DNA from: an uncultured beta proteobacterium | GTDB lineage: Bacteria > Pseudomonadota > Gammaproteobacteria > Burkholderiales > Burkholderiaceae_C | DNA: 11,193 nucleotides | Reading direction: 5' to 3' | Assembly: GCA_903840825.1 (NCBI GenBank) | Contig: CAIMHL010000651.1 | Coordinates: 1-11,193, forward strand | In this document: in pieces, positions 6,893-11,193 of the stretch | Position numbering within the stretch: the first letter of the stretch is position 1 | Layout of the letters: each line of letters opens with the position of its first letter | Notes under the pieces: model-generated | What the model saw: the letters and a program-made list of their open reading frames with translations, nothing else | Database searches by the model: none | Told to the model about the DNA's origin: nothing | Program-made: the position numbers and the translations under genes

Positions 6893-7036
6893 ATGGAATT
6901 TGATATCAACACGCTTCGTTCTGCGGCTACGGTGGTGAGCTTCATTACCTTTCTTGGCATCTTGGTGTGGGCTTATTCCCGCCGCAATGCCGCTGATTTT
7001 GAAGAGGCTGCCCAACTGCCTTTCGATCAAGACTGA
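6893..7036 (+). CDS. ccoQ: cbb3-type oxidase small subunit CcoQ
   Basis: This is a 47-residue protein with a single membrane helix (about 10-28) ending in WAYSRRNAADFEEAA, then an acidic tail (LPFDQD). That is the standard CcoQ pattern; CcoQ stabilises the association of CcoP with the CcoNO core. The start at 6893 follows a CAGGAGAG ribosome binding site. A longer in-frame start at 6782 is rejected because it would overlap ccoO by about 100 bp. It lies in the expected position between ccoO and ccoP. Confidence 0.92.
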   Translation: MEFDINTLRSAATVVSFITFLGILVWAYSRRNAADFEEAAQLPFDQD

Positions 7037-7057
7037 CGAACCGCAAGGAGAAAAATA

Positions 7058-7975
7058 ATGAGCGATTTCACAAGTAATTTTTGGGCGATATACGTCTCTG
7101 GCATCACCATCGTCAGTATCTTGGCCTGCCTTTTGTTGCTGTGGTTTAGCGGCAAGGCGAAAGCCATGACCGCCAGCGACAACACCACCGGCCATGTGTG
7201 GGATGGTGACTTGCGTGAGATGAACAACCCTTTGCCACGCTGGTGGGCGTGGTTGTTTGTCATTACCGTTGTGTTTGCTTTTGTTTACTTGGCCTTGTAC
7301 CCCGGCTTAGGAACCTACGGTGGCAAACTGGGATGGACATCAACCGGTCAGCACATGGCTGAGGTTGAAAAAGGCAACGCTGAAGTGGCGCCTTTGTATG
7401 CCAAATTCACCGCTATGACGCCTGAAGAAGTGGCTAAAGACCCACAAGCCCAAGCCATTGGTGAGCGCTTGTTCATGAACAACTGCGCCCAGTGCCACGG
7501 CTCTGACGCACGCGGCAACAAGGGCTTTCCCAACTTGACGGACAACGATTGGTTAGGCGGTGGCGCACCAAGCGTCATCAAGGCCAACATCGTCAAGGGT
7601 CGCAACGGCATGATGCCGCCTATGGCCGCAGCGGTTGGTACAGCCGATGACGTAAAAAACGTCGCGCAATATGTGCTGAGCTTGTCGGGCAGCCCCCACG
7701 ACTCCGTGCAAGCGGCCTTGGGAAAATCCAAGTTTGGTTCTTGTGCTGCTTGCCACGGTGCTGATGGCAAGGGCAACCATGCCTTGGGTGCGCCCAATCT
7801 CACCGATGATATTTGGCTGCACGGGTATGGCGCTGCTGCAATTGTGGACATGGTCAACAACGGCAAAGTTAACGTCATGCCGCCGCAGGCTGACAAGTTG
7901 ACTGAAGCCCAGGTTCATGTGCTGGCTTCTTATGTATGGAGTATGTCCAACAAAGACGGTGTTGCAGCCAATTAA
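7058..7975 (+). CDS. ccoP: cytochrome c oxidase cbb3-type, di-haem subunit III
   Basis: This 305-residue membrane-bound di-haem cytochrome c receives electrons from soluble or membrane cytochromes c. There are two membrane helices (about 8-30 and 63-82), the longer of the two known N-terminal architectures. Two cytochrome c domains follow: haem site 1 at C143-x2-C146-H147 (NNCAQCHG) with candidate axial methionines at M185/M186 (GMMPP), and haem site 2 at C229-x2-C232-H233 (GSCAACHG) with M274 (VMPP). The ribosome binding site AAGGAG is well placed. It is the last structural gene of the oxidase; a 35-bp gap without obvious promoter or terminator separates it from ccoG. Confidence 0.97.
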   Translation: MSDFTSNFWAIYVSGITIVSILACLLLLWFSGKAKAMTASDNTTGHVWDGDLREMNNPLPRWWAWLFVITVVFAFVYLALYPGLGTYGGKLGWTSTGQHMAEVEKGNAEVAPLYAKFTAMTPEEVAKDPQAQAIGERLFMNNCAQCHGSDARGNKGFPNLTDNDWLGGGAPSVIKANIVKGRNGMMPPMAAAVGTADDVKNVAQYVLSLSGSPHDSVQAALGKSKFGSCAACHGADGKGNHALGAPNLTDDIWLHGYGAAAIVDMVNNGKVNVMPPQADKLTEAQVHVLASYVWSMSNKDGVAAN

Positions 7976-8010
7976 CACGACTTTATTGCTTAAGTTCACC
8001 AGGTTAAAAA

Positions 8011-9447
8011 TTGAATAGTCCAACGCCAGAGCCCCGAAAAGTAATCCCCATCATGGCTGTAGAGCCAGATGAGGAAATGATTTCTCTTTATGCCTCGCAT
8101 GAAAAGATCTATCCACGCAGCGTGTCGGGTTTGTTTTCTAACTGGCGTTGGGGCATGGTCTTTTTGACCCAGCTGGTGTTCTACGGCGTGCCGTGGTTGG
8201 AGTGGGGTCAGCGTCAGGCTGTCTTATTTGACCTGGGCTCCAGGCGCTTCTATATTTTTGGCCTCGTGCTTTACCCGCAAGATTTCATTTATCTCACGGG
8301 CATTCTGGTTATTTCGGCCCTCTCGTTGTTCTTGTTTACGGCGGTCGCCGGGCGGCTGTGGTGTGGCTATGCTTGCCCCCAAACGGTGTACACCGAGATA
8401 TTTCTCTGGATTGAGAAAAAGGTAGAAGGTGACCGATCGGCCCGCATGCGCCGCGATGCCCTGCCTTTGTCCTTGGACAAGCTCTCGCGCAAAAGCGCCA
8501 AGCATTTCTTATGGCTACTCGTTGCGCTGTGGACGGGCTTCACCTTTGTGGGCTATTTCACGCCCATCAAGCAACTCGGTCTTGAGTTTTTGCAGATGAA
8601 CATGAGCTCGTGGGAGGTCTTCTGGACTTTCTTTTACGGTTTCGCCACCTATGGCAATGCCGGCTTCATGCGTGAGCAGGTTTGCAAACTCATGTGCCCC
8701 TATGCGCGCTTTCAAAGCGCCATGTTTGACAAAGACACGCTCATCGTGACCTATGACGATGCGCGGGGCGAGCCCCGTGGCGCGCGTTCACGCAAAGCTG
8801 ACCCTACAGCGCTTAATCTGGGGTCGTGTGTTGACTGCAGTCTGTGCGTTCAAGTGTGCCCCACCGGTATTGATATTCGCAAAGGCCTGCAGTACGAATG
8901 CATTGGCTGCGGAGCCTGCGTGGATGTTTGCGACACCGTGATGGACAAGATGGGCTACGCCCGGGGCCTGGTGAAGTACACCACCGAAAACGCCATGAAG
9001 CTGGGCTGGACGCAGGCCCAGACGCTGCGCCATATTTTGCGCCCCAGGGTGCTGGTTTACACCGCTATTTTGGGTGCTGTGGTGTTGGCCATGCTGGTGA
9101 GTTTGTCGCTGCGAACCCCGTTTAAAGTGGATGTGGTGCGTGACCGTGGCGTGACCGCGCGGGTGGTCAACGGTGGCAAGATTGAAAACGTTTACCGCCT
9201 GCAGATCATGAATGCGACCGAGTCTTTGCAGCATTACAAAATTAGCGTGTCCGGCCTCAAGGGTCTGGTTGTGAGTTCTGATGAAGTGGTAGACGTCAAG
9301 TCAACCGAGTCACGCTGGGTCGCGGTTCGGGTACAGGCGCCCTTTGATGTGGCCGAACCGGGCTCACACGCCATGCAGTTCGACATTACGTCCATCGACA
9401 CACCCGGGCAGTTGGTTGAGAAGTCTGTTTTTCTGGTTCCAAGATAA
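8011..9447 (+). CDS. ccoG: cupric reductase / cbb3 oxidase accessory protein CcoG
   Basis: This 478-residue polytopic membrane iron-sulfur protein belongs to the FixG/RdxA/CcoG family. In Rhodobacter, CcoG reduces Cu(II) to Cu(I) during cbb3 assembly. Visible features are several membrane helices (about 45-62, 93-113, 165-183, 203-215 and 346-366) and two CxxxCP motifs (C118/C122 in CGYACP, C225/C229 in CKLMCP). A ferredoxin domain holds two 4Fe-4S sets: C273, C276, C279 and C283, and C297, C300, C303 and C307. The C-terminal periplasmic part (about 370-478) fits the Ig-like FixG tail. The start is a TTG at 8011, preceded by AGGT at the right distance; the protein then begins with the family-typical N(S/T)PTPE and RKVIPI words. 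The first ATG (8053) is 14 codons later with only a poor ribosome binding site, so TTG is preferred. Confidence 0.93.
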   Translation: MNSPTPEPRKVIPIMAVEPDEEMISLYASHEKIYPRSVSGLFSNWRWGMVFLTQLVFYGVPWLEWGQRQAVLFDLGSRRFYIFGLVLYPQDFIYLTGILVISALSLFLFTAVAGRLWCGYACPQTVYTEIFLWIEKKVEGDRSARMRRDALPLSLDKLSRKSAKHFLWLLVALWTGFTFVGYFTPIKQLGLEFLQMNMSSWEVFWTFFYGFATYGNAGFMREQVCKLMCPYARFQSAMFDKDTLIVTYDDARGEPRGARSRKADPTALNLGSCVDCSLCVQVCPTGIDIRKGLQYECIGCGACVDVCDTVMDKMGYARGLVKYTTENAMKLGWTQAQTLRHILRPRVLVYTAILGAVVLAMLVSLSLRTPFKVDVVRDRGVTARVVNGGKIENVYRLQIMNATESLQHYKISVSGLKGLVVSSDEVVDVKSTESRWVAVRVQAPFDVAEPGSHAMQFDITSIDTPGQLVEKSVFLVPR

Positions 9448-9456
9448 GGTTTGTAT

Positions 9457-9744
9457 ATGCAAAAAAATAGCAATGAGTCAGGTGCCCCCTGGTGGAAATT
9501 TGGCCATGTTTGGCTGGTGGTCGCAGGTCCGGTGGTGGTGGTGTTGGCCAGTTTTGTCACCATTTATCTGGCCATCGCGTATCCCGATCCGGTGGTCAGC
9601 GTTGACTATTACCGTCAGGGCGTTGAGATCAACAAAACGCTTGACCTGAAAGCTAGGGCGGCTACCTACGCGCCCGCCGCACAAGGCCGCAACCACGCGG
9701 CCACAGGGGTGTTACCCCAACCACCCGCCACGGACAAACCCTGA
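9457..9744 (+). CDS. ccoH: FixH family protein, cbb3 oxidase assembly
   Basis: This 95-residue protein has one N-terminal membrane helix (about 17-41) followed by the FixH/CcoH signature YPDPVVSVDYYRQGVEINKT (42-61). The periplasmic tail is short and ends in a proline-rich segment. CcoH is needed for assembly and stability of the oxidase and may stay bound to it. It is shorter than many FixH proteins (about 150 residues), a compact form. ATG 9457 is preferred over TTG 9451: the AGG of TAAGGT (9445-9450), which overlaps the ccoG stop, lies 7 nt before the ATG but only 1 nt before the TTG. It follows ccoG closely and is likely co-transcribed. Confidence 0.88.
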   Translation: MQKNSNESGAPWWKFGHVWLVVAGPVVVVLASFVTIYLAIAYPDPVVSVDYYRQGVEINKTLDLKARAATYAPAAQGRNHAATGVLPQPPATDKP

Positions 9745-9777
9745 GATTCTTTCTCCAAACCCATTAGGTCAAACGCT

Positions 9778-10071
9778 ATGTTTTTTCAACGATTGATGTG
9801 GATTGTCTGGCCCGCTTTTCTGGTGGCGGGACTTCTCGAAATAGTGGTGTTTGCGGTGGTTGATCCGCAAGACTTGCATTGGTTTGGCCAGTCAGTAGAG
9901 ATGTCTCGTCAAGGGGTTTACACCCTCGCGTTTTTTGTTTTTTGGATCATCGCATCGGTGTCAAGTGCTTTGACCACCCTGCTGGCCATGTCACCCTTTG
10001 AGGTGAACCGTTGCCCACTCCCGGCTGAAGATCGCCCTGACGGTTGCCCCAAGCAGGGCGCTTGTCAGTAG
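9778..10071 (+). CDS. small membrane protein of unknown function, end of cco cluster
   Basis: This 97-residue protein has two predicted membrane helices (about 8-28 and 48-70). They are joined by a short polar loop with VDPQDLHWFGQ, and a hydrophilic tail carries three cysteines (C79, C90, C96) and DRPDGCPKQGACQ at the end. The first helix is rich in W and F. The start has AGGT (9766-9769) 8 nt upstream. It lies 33 bp after ccoH on the same strand and convergent to fnr, so it probably belongs to the cco transcript. I do not assign it to a named family. Context suggests a role in oxidase assembly or stability, possibly metal- or thiol-linked through the cysteines, but this is only inference. 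Confidence 0.8.
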   Translation: MFFQRLMWIVWPAFLVAGLLEIVVFAVVDPQDLHWFGQSVEMSRQGVYTLAFFVFWIIASVSSALTTLLAMSPFEVNRCPLPAEDRPDGCPKQGACQ

Positions 10072-10089
10072 AGGCAAATCAGCGCTGCC

Positions 10090-10809
10090 TTAGTGGCAAG
10101 CTTTGGGGTTGACGATGTCTTTCAGCGCCTCGGTATTTAAAATGTGAACATGACGCTGTTTCACTTCGACGATGCCCTCAGCTGCAAACTTGGAGAAGGT
10201 CCGGCTGACGGTTTCCAATTTGAGACCCAGAAAGCTGCCGATCTCTTCGCGGGTCATTCTGAGAATCAATTCAGACTGAGAGAAGCCGCGTGCGTGCAGT
10301 CGTTGCACCAAATTGAGTAAAAACGAAGCCAGTCGCTCCTCGGCGCGCATGCTGCCCAACAGCAGCATCACCCCATGCTCGCGGACAATCTCGCGGCTCA
10401 TGATCTTGTGAACATGGCGTTGCAAGGCATTGACCTCGCGTGACAACTCTTCAATGCGGTCAAACGGCATGACGCAGACTTCGGCGTCTTCCAGGGCGAT
10501 GGCGTCGCAGGTGTGGCTGTCGTTGACGATGCCATCGAGACCAATCACTTCGCCTGCCATTTGGAACCCGGTCACCTGATCGCGCCCGTCTTCAGAGGCA
10601 ATGCTGGTTTTGAAAAAACCGGTGCGAATGGCATACAAACTGGTAAATTTTTCGCCGTTTCGAAACAAGGTAGTGCCCCGCTTTATTTTGCGTCGGGCCG
10701 CAACAATCAAATCAATTCGGTCCAGCTCCTCGGTGCTGAGCCCGATGGGCATACACAGCTCGCGAAGGTTGCAGTTTGAACAGGCGACTTTGATGGTTTC
10801 TGGTTTCAT
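10090..10809 (-). CDS. fnr: FNR-type oxygen-responsive transcriptional regulator (CRP/FNR family)
   Basis: This is a 239-residue regulator. The N-terminal cluster has C10-x2-C13-x5-C19, the spacing of the three N-terminal [4Fe-4S] ligands in E. coli FNR. C101 (SHTCDAI) matches the fourth ligand. A cyclic-nucleotide-like beta roll (about 30-120) and dimer helix (about 122-150) precede the helix-turn-helix (about 185-210), whose recognition helix LETVSRTF has E199, S202 and R203. These correspond to the residues that read TTGAT half-sites. It therefore senses oxygen by cluster loss and should bind the boxes seen in this window. The start at 10809 is chosen over an upstream ATG (10947). The longer form would run through the whole promoter region and overlap hemN, and its extra 46 residues do not look like FNR. 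The ribosome binding site is weak. It is convergent with the unknown membrane gene (18-bp gap). Confidence 0.95.
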   Translation of the reverse strand: MKPETIKVACSNCNLRELCMPIGLSTEELDRIDLIVAARRKIKRGTTLFRNGEKFTSLYAIRTGFFKTSIASEDGRDQVTGFQMAGEVIGLDGIVNDSHTCDAIALEDAEVCVMPFDRIEELSREVNALQRHVHKIMSREIVREHGVMLLLGSMRAEERLASFLLNLVQRLHARGFSQSELILRMTREEIGSFLGLKLETVSRTFSKFAAEGIVEVKQRHVHILNTEALKDIVNPKACH

Positions 10810-10840
10810 GGTTTTATTCTGCAATAATTTTGTGGCGGCT

Positions 10841-10854
10841 CTGATATGAATCAA
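10841..10854. promoter_or_regulatory. second FNR box, over the predicted fnr start site
   Basis: CTGATatgaATCAA matches the FNR consensus at 9 of 10 defined bases. Its centre (10847.5) lies 41 bp from the centre of the perfect box at 10882-10895, which is where the fnr transcript would start if that box acted as a class II activator. A box over the start site normally represses, so negative autoregulation of fnr is likely, as in E. coli. Confidence 0.65.
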
Positions 10855-10859
10855 TGATC
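10854..10859 (-). promoter_or_regulatory. candidate -10 element of fnr
   Basis: GATCAT on the minus strand matches TATAAT at 4 of 6 positions. It is centred 32 bp from the middle of the box at 10882-10895, the class II distance. It overlaps the second FNR box by one base. Inferred from spacing only. Confidence 0.35.
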
Positions 10860-10881
10860 GCGCCTGATCAAACAAGATTCC

Positions 10882-10895
10882 TTGATCCGAATCAA
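10882..10895. promoter_or_regulatory. perfect FNR box between fnr and hemN
   Basis: TTGATccgaATCAA matches the FNR consensus at all 10 defined bases, and flanking C/G extend the dyad by one pair. The centre (10888.5) is 32 bp from a plausible hemN -10 (CATATT, 10918-10923), giving a start site near 10930 and a short leader with AAGGA. This is standard class II activation of hemN by FNR under low oxygen. Confidence 0.88.
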
Positions 10896-10917
10896 GTAAA
10901 TATCGACTTGAAACGGG

Positions 10918-10923
10918 CATATT
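10918..10923 (+). promoter_or_regulatory. candidate -10 element of hemN
   Basis: CATATT matches TATAAT at 4 of 6 positions. It is centred at 10920.5, exactly 32 bp from the middle of the perfect FNR box. It predicts transcription from about 10930, 16 nt before the hemN ATG. Confidence 0.5.
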
Positions 10924-10945
10924 CAACGAATAGTTAAGGACCCCC

Positions 10946-11193
10946 ATGATTGCCCCCGTTATTGACCCTATTTCCGTCGATTTGTTGACTCGATTTGATA
11001 TATCGGGGCCCCGCTACACCTCGTACCCCACCGCAGACCGCTTTGTTGAGGCGTTCTCCGCTGCTGAGTATTCGCAGGCTTTGGCCTTGCGGCGTTTGGG
11101 CGGCGGTGCCTCGGTTTATCCGCTGTCTTTGTACATCCATATTCCATTTTGTGAATCATTGTGCTACTACTGCGCCTGCAACAAGATCATCAC
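10946..11193 (+). CDS. hemN: oxygen-independent coproporphyrinogen III dehydrogenase, N-terminal part (3' end outside window)
   Basis: The first 82 codons are present. The protein begins MIAPVIDPISVDLLTRFDIS, then GPRYTSYPTADRF (21-33), the conserved HemN N-terminal segment. The radical SAM motif follows at C69-x3-C73-x2-C76, with the extra cysteine C78, in HIPFCESLCYYCAC. HemN uses S-adenosylmethionine and a 4Fe-4S cluster to convert coproporphyrinogen III to protoporphyrinogen IX without oxygen, in the cytoplasm. The ribosome binding site AAGGA (10936-10940) is 5 nt before the ATG. It is divergent from fnr, with a perfect FNR box between them. The product supplies haem for the cbb3 oxidase when oxygen is scarce. 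Confidence 0.93.
   Translation, partial: MIAPVIDPISVDLLTRFDISGPRYTSYPTADRFVEAFSAAEYSQALALRRLGGGASVYPLSLYIHIPFCESLCYYCACNKII

Noticed and set aside
10072..10090. Possible terminator between the 9778-10071 gene and fnr (AGGCA / TGCCT)
   Set aside because: Only a 5-bp stem with a 9-nt loop and no T run; too weak to call.
10810..10947. Upstream extension of fnr to an ATG at 10947
   Set aside because: The extra 46 residues cover both FNR boxes and overlap the hemN start; the FNR family N terminus with its cysteines begins at 10809.
1..11193. CRISPR arrays, tRNA or rRNA genes, insertion sequences, phage or toxin-antitoxin genes
   Set aside because: None were seen; apart from the short ccoS repeat there are no tandem or spaced repeats and no transposase-like protein. 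The window is ordinary core-genome respiration and regulation genes.

Overview
The window looks like a chromosomal segment of a betaproteobacterium, most likely a Comamonadaceae member (Rhodoferax/Polaromonas/Limnohabitans-like). This rests on protein character, the ccoI-ccoS-ccoN-O-Q-P-ccoG-ccoH gene order, and the neighbouring fnr/hemN pair. It is inferred from the sequence alone, without a database search. Almost every base is coding, and no gene-free stretch exceeds about 140 bp.

Layout. (1) 1-1672, plus strand: the 3' end of a hybrid histidine kinase, then a REC + HD-GYP response regulator, a two-component pair predicted to control cyclic-di-GMP breakdown. (2) 1716-2159, minus strand: a universal stress protein. 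(3) 2264-4710, plus: ccoI (copper P-type ATPase) and the very short ccoS, overlapping by one base. (4) 4798-7975, plus: ccoN, ccoO, ccoQ and ccoP, the subunits of cytochrome cbb3 oxidase. (5) 8011-10071, plus: ccoG, ccoH and a small two-helix membrane protein of unknown function. (6) 10090-10809, minus: fnr, the oxygen-sensing [4Fe-4S] regulator. (7) 10946 to the window end, plus: the start of hemN (oxygen-independent haem synthesis).

How they work together. The centre is a complete kit for high-affinity microaerobic respiration: catalytic and haem c subunits, copper supply (CcoI), copper reduction (CcoG), assembly (CcoS, CcoH), haem supply without oxygen (HemN) and the oxygen sensor (FNR). 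Four FNR/ANR-type boxes (TTGAT-N4-ATCAA) are visible. One lies between usp and ccoI, one before ccoN, and two lie between fnr and hemN. Their distances to candidate -10 elements and start codons fit class II activation of usp, ccoI, ccoN and hemN. One of the fnr-hemN boxes sits on the predicted fnr start site and may be autorepressive.

The system is a well-known one, not a new one. The points worth a second look are the predicted leaderless ccoI transcript, the nearly mirror-symmetric usp/ccoI promoter, the paired boxes at fnr/hemN, a 10-bp tandem repeat across the ccoS stop codon, the unnamed membrane protein at 9778-10071, and a degenerate receiver domain in the kinase.
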